The notes beneath the pieces were generated by a model. That model saw only the letters and a list, made by a program, of their open reading frames with translations, ran no database searches and was not told the DNA's origin. From Clostridium sp. UBA1056 (lineage in GTDB: Bacteria; Bacillota; Clostridia; Clostridiales; Clostridiaceae): a DNA stretch of 16,671 nt. Numbering within the stretch: position 1 is the stretch's first letter; every line of letters begins with the position of its first letter. The stretch is taken from NCBI GenBank assembly GCA_002316385.1, contig DCDL01000056.1:47367-64037 (forward strand). Reading direction: 5' to 3'. The translations under genes were made by a program, and so were the position numbers. Of the stretch, positions 6,649-14,266 are shown in pieces.

Positions 6649-7218
6649 ATGAAAAAGAATATGAAGGTTTTCCTTCCTATAATAATTATTGTAATTATTA
6701 TTGCTGTATTTTTAGTTGGAAGTTATAATAATTTAACTTCTCTTAGACAAGGAGTTAATGCAGCAGAATCAAATATTGATACTCAACTTCAAAGAAGATC
6801 AGATTTAATCCCTAACCTAGTTAATACAGTAAAGGGATATGCAACTCAAGAAAAGGATATATTTACAGAAATAGCTGATGCTAGAGCTAAACTTGCAGGG
6901 GCTACAAACATATCAGAACAAGCAGCTGCAGATACTGAATTATCTAATGCTCTTTCTAGATTATTAGTAGTAGTGGAGAATTATCCTGACTTAAAATCTA
7001 ACCAAAATTTCTTAGATTTATCAGTACAATTAGAAGGAACAGAAAATAGAATTGCCATTGCTAGGCAAGATTATAACAATGCAGTAACAACATATAATAC
7101 GAAAATCTTGAAATTTCCTACTAACATAGTTTCTTCATTATTCGGCTTTGACGAAAAACCATTTTACAAAGCAAGTGCAGGTGCTGCAGAAGTCCCTTCT
7201 GTAGACTTTTCTAAATAA
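6649..7218 (+). CDS. lemA: LemA family membrane protein
   Basis: A 189-residue LemA protein. It has one N-terminal membrane segment (about residues 7-25) followed by a helical domain. Family signatures are RQGVNAAESNIDTQLQRRSDLIPNL (about 33-57), VKGYATQEKDIF (61-72), ENYPDLKSNQNF (110-121), LEGTENRIAIARQDYN (128-143) and the FPTNIVSSLFGF end (156-167). Its biochemical activity is not established; bacterial LemA genes are usually paired with TPM-domain genes, as here. The start ATG follows AAAGGAG by about nine bases. It lies 2 bp before the TPM gene, in one operon. The short helical domain would be outside or inside the membrane depending on signal-anchor orientation, which sequence alone does not fix. 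Confidence 0.95.
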   Translation: MKKNMKVFLPIIIIVIIIAVFLVGSYNNLTSLRQGVNAAESNIDTQLQRRSDLIPNLVNTVKGYATQEKDIFTEIADARAKLAGATNISEQAAADTELSNALSRLLVVVENYPDLKSNQNFLDLSVQLEGTENRIAIARQDYNNAVTTYNTKILKFPTNIVSSLFGFDEKPFYKASAGAAEVPSVDFSK

Positions 7219-7220
7219 AG

Positions 7221-8063
7221 ATGAAGAGCAAAAGTAAATTTTTAAAGCACTGCCTTTCTTTACTTGTTGTTATACTGCTATTCTTTTCTTCTAGTGTATT
7301 AGCAGAAGATACTTACCCTAGTCCAACTAAATATAAATATTTAAATGATTATGTTGGTATTATAAACAGTGAAGATGCCAATAAAATAGTTTCCTTAGGT
7401 AAGGAGCTTGAGGATAAAACTGGTGCTCAAGCTGTAGTTGTTATTTTAAACTCACTAAATAAAGTTCCCATTGAAGACTATAGTAATAAACTTTTTAGAA
7501 ATTGGGGAATAGGTGAAGCAGGCAAAGATAACGGTCTTTTAATTCTTGTAGCTGTAGAGGACAGACAATGGAGAGTAGAGGTAGGTAGAGGTCTTGAGGG
7601 TGCCATACCAGATGCACTATCTAGTAGAGTTATGACTTCCATTGCAAAACCAAGTTTTATAGATGGAAATTATAGTGAGGGTATTCTGAATAGCTATAGT
7701 GTTCTATGTGATTACACTAGTAAGGAATACGGTGTCACCTTAGATAAATCCTTGAATGTATCAATGCCTAGTGAAAAAGATACTTATGCTAATGGCTTTG
7801 TTAGTAAAATTCTATGGATACTCCTTGCCATATCTATATTAGGAGATTTGCTCTTTAATAGGGGTAGATTCCTATCTTCAGTGCTACAAATTCTATTTTG
7901 GAGTGGTAGAGGTCCTAGAAATGGTTCTGGCGGAGGCGGTTCTTCCGGTGGTGGAGGTTTTGGTGGCTTCGGTGGTTCTGGTGGTGGATCTTCCGGTGGA
8001 GGCGGTTTTGGTGGCTTCGGTGGTGGTTCTTCTGGTGGTGGAGGTTCCTCTGGTGGTTGGTAG
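7221..8063 (+). CDS. TPM-domain (YgcG-like) protein with Gly-rich tail
   Basis: A 280-residue exported protein. A signal peptide covers residues 1-28 (hydrophobic core 11-26, probable cut after VLA). The TPM domain spans about 40-170, with YLNDYVGIINSEDANKI, TGAQAVVVIL and VGRGLEGAIPD as family marks. A membrane helix is at about 195-212, and the tail 231-280 is almost only Gly, Ser and Phe, ending in Trp. Within it the 12-residue unit SSGGGGFGGFGG occurs twice without change (241-252 and 257-268). This architecture is that of YgcG/TPM proteins, thought to act at the membrane in stress or envelope functions; a phosphatase activity is reported for plant members only. The gene starts 2 bp after lemA and has no clear ribosome site of its own, suggesting translational coupling. 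Confidence 0.9.
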   Translation: MKSKSKFLKHCLSLLVVILLFFSSSVLAEDTYPSPTKYKYLNDYVGIINSEDANKIVSLGKELEDKTGAQAVVVILNSLNKVPIEDYSNKLFRNWGIGEAGKDNGLLILVAVEDRQWRVEVGRGLEGAIPDALSSRVMTSIAKPSFIDGNYSEGILNSYSVLCDYTSKEYGVTLDKSLNVSMPSEKDTYANGFVSKILWILLAISILGDLLFNRGRFLSSVLQILFWSGRGPRNGSGGGGSSGGGGFGGFGGSGGGSSGGGGFGGFGGGSSGGGGSSGGW

Positions 8064-8076
8064 TTATTAATTTTAA

Positions 8077-8117
8077 AAAGAGAACAAACTCATTTTTATA
8101 ATGAATTTGTTCTCTTT
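8077..8117. terminator. Bidirectional terminator between the TPM gene and uppP
   Basis: An 18-bp stem with one mismatch (8077-8094 with 8100-8117) and a 5-nt loop. T-rich runs follow on both strands (TTATTTTATTT on plus; TTTTTAAAA on minus). It serves the convergent lemA operon and uppP. Confidence 0.9.
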
Positions 8118-8141
8118 ATTTTATTTCAAATTATTGTTCAC

Positions 8142-9002
8142 TTAAGCCATTGAAGTAATAACGTTTGTAAATACTAATACTGCAAACAATACACCTACTG
8201 CTATTCTGTATATTGCAAATACTCTCATTGGCTTTTTCTTTAAGAAAGTAATGAATTTATCCATAACTATTATTGATACTATAAAAGCAACGATAAATCC
8301 AACTATTAATGCAACCCATAAAGTTGGAGTCATAATAGAATAGTCAAATTCAAATAAATCCTTAGCTGATGCTCCCACCATAGCAGGTACTGCTAAGAAA
8401 AATGAGAATTCTGCTGCTATAGGAGTTGAAAGTCCTGCAATCCATCCTCCAATTATAGTAGATGCACTTCTTGACATACCTGGCCATACAGCAAGAACTT
8501 GGAATATTCCTACTTTTAATGCTTGTATAGGTGTAATATCGTCTATATCTTTAACAGTCTTTTTCTGTCTTTTCCTAAAGAAGTTTTCCACTATAAGTAA
8601 TAAGAATCCTCCTACTATTAACCCAACAATTACAGATTGAAGGTTAAATAAACTTTTAATTTGCTTATAAAATACTACTCCTACTATTCCCATTGGAATA
8701 CATCCAATTAATACATTTATTCCGAATCTAAAACCCGTTTCACCTTTCTTACCTTTGGTAAATATGTATTTAAAAAATTCTATTACACTATCTTTAATTT
8801 TCTTCCAAAATAATACCACTACCGCAAGTATTGCTCCTAATTGAATAACTACTTCAAACATTTTAGCAAACTCACCTTGGAAGTTTATAATGTTACCAAC
8901 TAATATCATATGCCCTGTAGACGATACTGGAATAAACTCTGTCAATCCTTCTACAACTGCAATGATAATTGCCTTTAATATAAATATCAAATCTAAACCC
9001 AC
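8142..9002 (-). CDS. uppP: Undecaprenyl-diphosphatase
   Basis: A 286-residue polytopic membrane enzyme (BacA/UppP family). It removes one phosphate from undecaprenyl diphosphate to recycle the lipid carrier for peptidoglycan and other wall polymers, and gives bacitracin resistance when raised. The two signature motifs are present: VEGLTEFIPVSSTGH (17-31, with Glu18, Glu22, Ser28 and His31) and PGMSRSAS (174-181, with Arg178). Several hydrophobic helices span the rest, and the length is typical. The start is GTG at 9002, preceded about nine bases away by AGGGAG; no better ATG exists. It is a single gene, with its own promoter-like site and an upstream hairpin. Confidence 0.96.
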   Translation of the reverse strand: MGLDLIFILKAIIIAVVEGLTEFIPVSSTGHMILVGNIINFQGEFAKMFEVVIQLGAILAVVVLFWKKIKDSVIEFFKYIFTKGKKGETGFRFGINVLIGCIPMGIVGVVFYKQIKSLFNLQSVIVGLIVGGFLLLIVENFFRKRQKKTVKDIDDITPIQALKVGIFQVLAVWPGMSRSASTIIGGWIAGLSTPIAAEFSFFLAVPAMVGASAKDLFEFDYSIMTPTLWVALIVGFIVAFIVSIIVMDKFITFLKKKPMRVFAIYRIAVGVLFAVLVFTNVITSMA

Positions 9003-9046
9003 TAATTTTCACTCCCTCTTACTTCTACTGATTTTGACATACATAT

Positions 9047-9075
9047 AGTTTACATCACATAGAGAAATAGGACAA
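9047..9075 (-). promoter_or_regulatory. Possible promoter of uppP
   Basis: On the minus strand, -35 TTGTCC (9070-9075), 17-bp spacer and -10 TAAACT (9047-9052). Spacing is ideal but both boxes depart from consensus. A 14-bp hairpin (9079-9117) lies just upstream. Confidence 0.4.
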
Positions 9076-9078
9076 GAG

Positions 9079-9117
9079 GATAACCTTACATATAACTTTC
9101 AATTATGTAAGGTTATC
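9079..9117. other. Perfect 14-bp hairpin upstream of uppP
   Basis: Arms 9079-9092 and 9104-9117 with an 11-nt loop. It lies 4 bp upstream of the proposed uppP -35 box. No T-run follows on either strand, so it may be an operator or an RNA structure rather than a terminator. Confidence 0.5.
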
Positions 9118-9261
9118 AACCTTAAGCCCTGTCATACCTTCTGTCTACATATCTATTGAAATTTTAAATTTTATGTTAAAAATACCTATTACTAAGCTTT
9201 TTAATATTCTAACATTTTTAAATTGAATTTCTTATTTTAAAACAAAATATAAGGACTATCT

Positions 9262-9297
9262 AAAAAAACACTAAGTCTTAATTTCTCTAGCACTTAG
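9262..9297 (-). terminator. Terminator of the PqqD-like gene
   Basis: On the minus strand a CTAAGT/ACTTAG stem (9271-9276 with 9292-9297) is followed within two bases by seven T's (9262-9268). The stem is short but the T-run and position 42 bp past the stop support termination. Confidence 0.55.
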
Positions 9298-9338
9298 CCT
9301 CTTTTAAAACAGCCCTTAATTACATTGTGAGATAAAGA

Positions 9339-9734
9339 TTAAATTTCAACATCCTTACCATATTCCTTAAACTTTATCCAACCTCTTTTAGATATATACT
9401 TTAAGTAAGTTACTAATCTATATAATTCTCCATCTACACTTTCCTTATAAGTCTCTGCCATGAGCTTTGCGATATCATAGACGGTTCTTTTTCCATCTAT
9501 GTATCTCCATACTGTAGAACATCTCTCATCTAGTTCTAATTGAGTTTCAGGAGTTCTTTTAACCATCCAAGCTAGAAATTTTTTAACTGGGTCAGTAACT
9601 TTTATATGTATAACAACCTTGCCATCTCTTTCTTCCCAATGTATATTCTTAATCTCAGGTACATAAAGAGCAAAGTTATGTTTTGTATCTTGTGCTTGAT
9701 TTTCTAATTTCTCTTGTTTTTTCTTATTTTTCAT
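9339..9734 (-). CDS. PqqD-like small protein
   Basis: A 131-residue protein with a PqqD-type winged-helix fold at about 28-124. The core ELDERCSTVWRYIDGKRTV (67-85) followed by DIAKLMAETY, then a LYRLVTYLKYISKRGWI helix (104-120), is the family pattern. PqqD domains normally bind a precursor peptide and present it to a radical-SAM or other RiPP-modifying enzyme. None of those is in this window, and no short precursor gene is obvious. Residues 1-20 are charged and probably disordered. The start is ATG with AGGAGG eight bases upstream. It sits just after the OPT transporter gene but is separated by a strong terminator, so it is expressed on its own. Its role is unknown; peptide binding linked to uptake is only a guess. 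Confidence 0.75.
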   Translation of the reverse strand: MKNKKKQEKLENQAQDTKHNFALYVPEIKNIHWEERDGKVVIHIKVTDPVKKFLAWMVKRTPETQLELDERCSTVWRYIDGKRTVYDIAKLMAETYKESVDGELYRLVTYLKYISKRGWIKFKEYGKDVEI

Positions 9735-9838
9735 GCAAAATTCCTCCTAACTTATTTACAACTAATAAATATAAGATATTCTATCAACTTAATAATCATC
9801 CTTTATTATGTACAATAAATAGTTATTATAGTATATTA

Positions 9839-9885
9839 AAATCGCTTGTCCACAGATAGCCTTTACCTGTGGCAAAGCGATTTTT
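9839..9885. terminator. Bidirectional terminator after the OPT gene
   Basis: Outer stem AAATCGCTT/AAGCGATTT (9839-9847 with 9875-9883), a 2x2 internal loop, and inner stem CCACAG/CTGTGG (9850-9855 with 9867-9872) with an 11-nt loop. T-runs flank it on both strands. It ends the OPT transcript before the PqqD-like gene. Confidence 0.85.
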
Positions 9886-9925
9886 AAATTATTATATATT
9901 ATATAAGTGTTTTTAGTAAGGATAA

Positions 9926-11857
9926 TTACTTAACAGCCTTGTCTTTTTTACAAGAGAACATGTAAATCCATGCTCCTAATAATAAGAACATTATGAAAGC
10001 AAATAGATTACTTTGAGTTATTCCTGGTAAGAAATTCTTACCAAATGCTATATTTACTTGAGCAGCTGCTAGCCCAGCTACTACTATACCCATTAATGCA
10101 TCTCCTGCAACTAGACCTGAGGCAAGAAGAGTTCCTTTTTCAACAACTTCTCCTCTTCTATCCTTATCCTTAGCGAATTTTCTTTCAACGATTTCTCTGA
10201 TAATTCCACCAACTAAGATAGCAGCATTTAAAGTTATTGGAAGATATATTCCAAGTGCAACTGGTAGTATTGATACACTAGCCATTTCACAGAATAATGC
10301 AATTGCCGCACCAATTATTATTAGTGTCCATGGTAATTGGGCTGTCATAATACCTTCAACGATCATTTTCATAAGTGTAGCTTGTGGTGCTGCTACTTCT
10401 GCAGAACCTATTCCATAAGCAGTGTCTAGCATGTTAATTACAAGTGCTGCAAAAACACCAGCTACTGAAAGTGCGATAAACATTCCTAATTGAACTTTCT
10501 TAGGAGTACCACCTATAATAAATGTAGTTTTTAAGCTTTGTGCTGCTCCACCAGCTACTGCTATAGCAACGCAAACAACTCCACCTATTAATACAGCTTT
10601 AGTCATATATTCTTGACTTACTCCACCAGTTAATTTAATTATAGTAGTTACAAATAACATTGTAGCTATAGTCATACCAGAAACTGGGTTGTTAGATGCT
10701 CCAATTATACCAACCATTCTAGCTGAAACAACAGCAAAGAAGAAGCTGAATACAACTGCCAGGATTCCACCTATAAATCCACCGTTAATCATTGGTAATA
10801 ACCAAGTTAATGCAAATCCGAAAGCAGCTGCTAAAATAACCCAAGTAAGAGGTGCTTCTAAATCAATTCTACTAACTTTTCCATTTCCACCAGCACCTAT
10901 TCCTCCCATTGCTTGTTTAAAGCTTGTTATTATAGTTGGAATAGACTTAACAAGAGATATAATTCCTCCCATTGCCACGGCTCCAGCACCTATATACTTA
11001 ATGTAGCTAGCCCAGATTTCATTAGCGCTCATCTCAGCTATAATTTTAGTAGCTGGGAATAGCGGTGCTACAAGTCCAGCTCCTAAGAATTTAATTAATG
11101 GTATAAGTGCGAACCAAGCTATAACAGAACCACCAAACATAAGTAGAGATGCTCTAGTACCAACTATGAATCCAACACCTAAAAGTGATGCTAAAGTATC
11201 AAATCCCATCATTGTACCTTGATAGCTTTTAATAACATAAGTAGCTTGCTCTCCCCAAAGTGCAAATCCACCTGAAAAAAGTTTGTATCCAGCTCCAACT
11301 CCAAGCCCAGTCATAACTGTTTTAAAGCCTTGTCCACCTTCACTACCAGTTACAAGAACCTCAGCTGCAGCCATACCTTCTGGATAAATTAAGTTTCCAT
11401 GTTCTTCAACTATTAGATATTTTCTAAGTGGTGTAATAAAGAATACACCCATAAGGCCTCCAATAATAGTAACAATAACAACAGTTAGAACACTTAATTT
11501 TAATCCCCATAGAATTAATGCTGGTAAAATAAATATAACACCACCAGCAAGAGATTCTCCCATAGCAGCTAGAGATGCTACTACGTTAGCCTCTAGAATG
11601 TTATTTCTTTTAAACATTCCTTTTAATACTCCAGTTGCAATAATAGCTCCAGGAATACCAGCTGATATTGTCATACCAACTTTTAGTCCAAGATACGTAT
11701 TAGCTGCGGCAAAAAGACATGCTAAAATAATACCTAAAATAATTGAGTAACCTGTCGTTTCAGGCATTGCCATTGATGTTGGGACGAAAGGAACATATTC
11801 TTCGCCTTTACAACCACCATAAGCATTTTGAGATAATTTTCTTTTTTCTTGGCTCAT
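9926..11857 (-). CDS. OPT family oligopeptide transporter
   Basis: A 643-residue polytopic membrane protein of the OPT family, proton-driven importers of small peptides (other members move metal chelates). The N-terminus has the family sequence VPTSMAMPETTGYSIILGII (about 25-44), then NTYLGLKVGMTISAGIPGA (53-71). NLIYPEGMAAAEVL, with its conserved acidic/polar residues, lies near 155-168. About 14-16 hydrophobic helices follow to the C-terminus, which ends in lysines. The length is typical for bacterial members. The start is ATG with AGGAGG about nine bases upstream. PepD is encoded 238 bp upstream on the same strand, so imported peptides may be hydrolysed by it. Substrate range cannot be read from the sequence. 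Confidence 0.93.
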   Translation of the reverse strand: MSQEKRKLSQNAYGGCKGEEYVPFVPTSMAMPETTGYSIILGIILACLFAAANTYLGLKVGMTISAGIPGAIIATGVLKGMFKRNNILEANVVASLAAMGESLAGGVIFILPALILWGLKLSVLTVVIVTIIGGLMGVFFITPLRKYLIVEEHGNLIYPEGMAAAEVLVTGSEGGQGFKTVMTGLGVGAGYKLFSGGFALWGEQATYVIKSYQGTMMGFDTLASLLGVGFIVGTRASLLMFGGSVIAWFALIPLIKFLGAGLVAPLFPATKIIAEMSANEIWASYIKYIGAGAVAMGGIISLVKSIPTIITSFKQAMGGIGAGGNGKVSRIDLEAPLTWVILAAAFGFALTWLLPMINGGFIGGILAVVFSFFFAVVSARMVGIIGASNNPVSGMTIATMLFVTTIIKLTGGVSQEYMTKAVLIGGVVCVAIAVAGGAAQSLKTTFIIGGTPKKVQLGMFIALSVAGVFAALVINMLDTAYGIGSAEVAAPQATLMKMIVEGIMTAQLPWTLIIIGAAIALFCEMASVSILPVALGIYLPITLNAAILVGGIIREIVERKFAKDKDRRGEVVEKGTLLASGLVAGDALMGIVVAGLAAAQVNIAFGKNFLPGITQSNLFAFIMFLLLGAWIYMFSCKKDKAVK

Positions 11858-11935
11858 TAATTTTCTCCTCCTTTTTTACTCTCTAACAAGGCACCCTAAA
11901 GAAGTTACTAATTTCTATGTTTAAAAGTTAAATTT

Positions 11936-11976
11936 ATTATAAAACTATATCTGCCTTTATCATAATTCTGATAAAG
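11936..11976 (-). promoter_or_regulatory. OPT promoter with overlapping operator-like dyad
   Basis: A -10 TATAAT on the minus strand lies at 11936-11941. The -35 position (11959-11964) is poor, but it falls inside a perfect inverted repeat: 8-bp arms 11955-11962 and 11969-11976 with a 6-bp spacer. A dyad over the -35 suggests repression or activation of the transporter gene by an unknown dimeric regulator. Confidence 0.5.
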
Positions 11977-12064
11977 ATATAAACACATTGATTAGTACTT
12001 TTTCAGGATGCCTGAATTAAGTTCTTTTTACATAATAACTTTACGTTATTCTAAAATTTTATCT

Positions 12065-12097
12065 AAATATCTAAAATAAGATTTACCTTAGATATTT
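12065..12097 (-). terminator. Possible terminator at the end of pepD
   Basis: A perfect 10-bp A/T-rich stem (12065-12074 with 12088-12097) and 13-nt loop, overlapping the pepD stop. Only a broken T-run (AAAATTTT) follows. Read-through into the OPT gene is possible. Confidence 0.4.
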
Positions 12098-13538
12098 ATT
12101 TAATATTTTCTAGTAATGCTTTTACAAAGTTCCATACTCTCTCAACAGATGATATGCTCATATGTTCATTTGGAGTGTGTACATCAAATAGATTTGGTCC
12201 AAAACTTATCATATCTACTTCTGGCATTTTTTCTTTTAGAAGTCCACATTCAAGACCTGCGTGAATAGCATCTATTTTTGGCTCTTCACCAGTAATATTT
12301 TTATAAGTTTCTATACATAAATCTCTTATTGGTGAGTTTGGTTCATATTGCCATTCTGGATAATCTGAATCATTAATAACTTCAGCACCAACTAATTTTG
12401 CTAAAACATCTATTCTATCTGTAATCGCATTTTTCAATGTTTTTACAGAACTTCTTACAGCAGAAACGAAAGTAACTTTTTCTTCGCTGAACTCTATTAC
12501 TCCTAGATTAAGACTACTTTCAACTAAGCCCTTAATATCTTCGCTCATAGTTTGAATTCCATTTGGAGCTACTACTAAATAAGAAACTATTTTTTCAGTT
12601 ACTTCTTTAGTTAATTGTTTATTAGCCTCTGATTTTTCAACTATTACAGTTACATCTGGATCTTGTATTCTTAGTTCTGTTTTAAATATTTCTAATGATT
12701 TTAAAGCTATTTCTTTAACTTTTTCTACATCTTTAGCTGCTACTGTAATTGTAGCTTCTGCTTCACGTGGAATTGCATTATTTTTAGCTCCTCCACTTAT
12801 ATGAGAAATATTAAAATCCACTTCTTTATCTATAGCATTTAATAATCTTCCCATAAGCTTATTAGCATTTCCTCTTTGTTTTATTATTTCCATACCAGAG
12901 TGACCGCCTTTTAAGCCTTTAACTTCTAATTTTAAAGCTTCATTAGAAGCATCTTCCCATTGATTGTTTATATTTACATAGTTAGTAACTCCACCAGCAC
13001 AGCTTACTAGGAATATTCCTTCTTCTTCTGAGTCAATGTTTAATAATACTTTTCCATTAAGGTTTTTAGGATCTATAGCTATAGCACCATACATACCTGT
13101 TTCTTCACCAGTAGTAACAAATAATTCTATAGCTGGGTGTTTCAAATCATTTGAATCTAAAACAGCTAATCCATAAGCTACTGCTATTCCATTATCTGCT
13201 CCTAATGTTGTTCCATTAGCATAAATATAGTCTCCATCGATTCTAAGTTCTAGTGGATCATTTTCAAAGTCATGTACTTTATCTTTATTTTTTTCACAAA
13301 CCATGTCCATGTGACCTTGGATTATTACTGTTGGTGCATTTTCATATCCTACTGTAGCAGGTTTTTTAATGATTACATTTAATTCTTCATCTTGTATAAC
13401 ATCAAGGCCTCTTTCTTTACCAAAGTTAACCAAGTAATTGCTGATAACCTTTTCATTACCTGAACCATGAGGTATTTTAGTTAATTCTTCAAAATAACTA
13501 AAAACTTTTTCTGGATTTAATCCTTTTAATATAGACAT
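12096..13538 (-). CDS. pepD: Aminoacyl-histidine dipeptidase (Xaa-His dipeptidase, M20)
   Basis: A 480-residue cytosolic di-zinc dipeptidase of the M20 family, PepD type, which cleaves dipeptides including carnosine and Xaa-His. The metal and catalytic residues are visible: GHMDMV (His76, Asp78), GADNGI with bridging Asp115, and TTGEETG with catalytic Glu145 and ligand Glu146. The C-terminal HAGLECGLL and FDVHTPNEHMSI with His454 complete the site. A lid or dimerisation domain occupies roughly 190-390. The length matches E. coli PepD. The start is ATG with GGAGGG six bases upstream. It has its own promoter and a leader palindrome, and lies upstream of the OPT peptide importer, fitting uptake then hydrolysis of peptides. 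Confidence 0.96.
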   Translation of the reverse strand: MSILKGLNPEKVFSYFEELTKIPHGSGNEKVISNYLVNFGKERGLDVIQDEELNVIIKKPATVGYENAPTVIIQGHMDMVCEKNKDKVHDFENDPLELRIDGDYIYANGTTLGADNGIAVAYGLAVLDSNDLKHPAIELFVTTGEETGMYGAIAIDPKNLNGKVLLNIDSEEEGIFLVSCAGGVTNYVNINNQWEDASNEALKLEVKGLKGGHSGMEIIKQRGNANKLMGRLLNAIDKEVDFNISHISGGAKNNAIPREAEATITVAAKDVEKVKEIALKSLEIFKTELRIQDPDVTVIVEKSEANKQLTKEVTEKIVSYLVVAPNGIQTMSEDIKGLVESSLNLGVIEFSEEKVTFVSAVRSSVKTLKNAITDRIDVLAKLVGAEVINDSDYPEWQYEPNSPIRDLCIETYKNITGEEPKIDAIHAGLECGLLKEKMPEVDMISFGPNLFDVHTPNEHMSISSVERVWNFVKALLENIK

Positions 13539-13562
13539 AAAAATCCCTCCATTATTTATTCT

Positions 13563-13601
13563 ACATAATTCAACAATATATTATATTGCTAAATATTATG
13601 T
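13563..13601. promoter_or_regulatory. Palindrome in the pepD leader
   Basis: CAATATA-T-TATATTG (13574-13588) is a perfect dyad, flanked by outer ACATAAT/ATTATGT arms (13563-13569 and 13595-13601). It sits between the proposed transcription start and the pepD ribosome site. It may be an operator or an RNA hairpin. Confidence 0.45.
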
Positions 13602-13625
13602 TGTTAATCTTTTTAATTTAAATTA

Positions 13626-13654
13626 ATTTTATACTTACATATGTATAAAGTCAA
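13626..13654 (-). promoter_or_regulatory. Sigma-A promoter of pepD
   Basis: On the minus strand, -35 TTGACT (13649-13654), 17-bp spacer and -10 TAAAAT (13626-13631). Both boxes are one base from consensus. Transcription would start near 13619, leaving an 80-nt leader. Confidence 0.7.
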
Positions 13655-14266
13655 CATATTTTCGTATACATATTATTAACTTTTAACCTTAAATAATATT
13701 AAAATCTTATATTTTATATCTAATTAAAAAAGTATCAATAAAAATTTTTAACGTATATTAATGCATTATACTTTTAAAGTACATCAAATTAAAGCCTACA
13801 ATCTAATATTTATACAGCTATAAGACTCAATTTTATAATCATATTTAGAATACCGTAGTATACACGAAAAAAGTAACGTTTTAAAATTCATAAAAATATT
13901 ATAATTTATCATCAGTGAATATACACCTTCCCAAAACATCTAATCTTTCATAAATATTTTTGTATAATTATACATTTATATAAATTTTACATTTTTTATC
14001 AACCTTGATCTTCTCTAATATTTATGAATTCTTTGTGCCACACTTTTTTTTAATAACACGTCACTTTAATTAGAATATTCTCCATCTGGTTTTCGACTTT
14101 ATATGACAAAACTTTTATCACTATATATATATATTATATTTTCATGCTCTAATTCATGCATTTTAAGTTAATAAAAAGCAATATATATTTAAATTTTTAA
14201 AAATATGTTTCTTTTCCTTCAATTTTTTACATTTTAAATTAATTTATATAAAAACTAAATATATCC
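13655..14266. other. AT-rich gap with no recognised gene
   Basis: About 600 bp between the pepD promoter and the gltS stop. Stops are dense on both strands and I see no coding frame, RNA gene or clear gltS terminator. A 12-bp inverted repeat (13947-13958 with 14017-14028) is A/T-only apart from one base and may be chance. Confidence 0.5.

Noticed and set aside
10689..11006. Open frame on the plus strand inside the OPT gene
   Set aside because: Ile/Pro/Ala-rich translation typical of the antisense of a membrane-protein gene; no independent evidence.
11962..11976. CodY box upstream of the OPT gene
   Set aside because: The best alignment matches only about 9 of 15 consensus positions; the perfect 8-6-8 dyad explains the sequence better.
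13947..14028. 12-bp inverted repeat in the gltS-pepD gap
   Set aside because: Almost purely A/T with a 58-bp gap; expected by chance in such AT-rich DNA.
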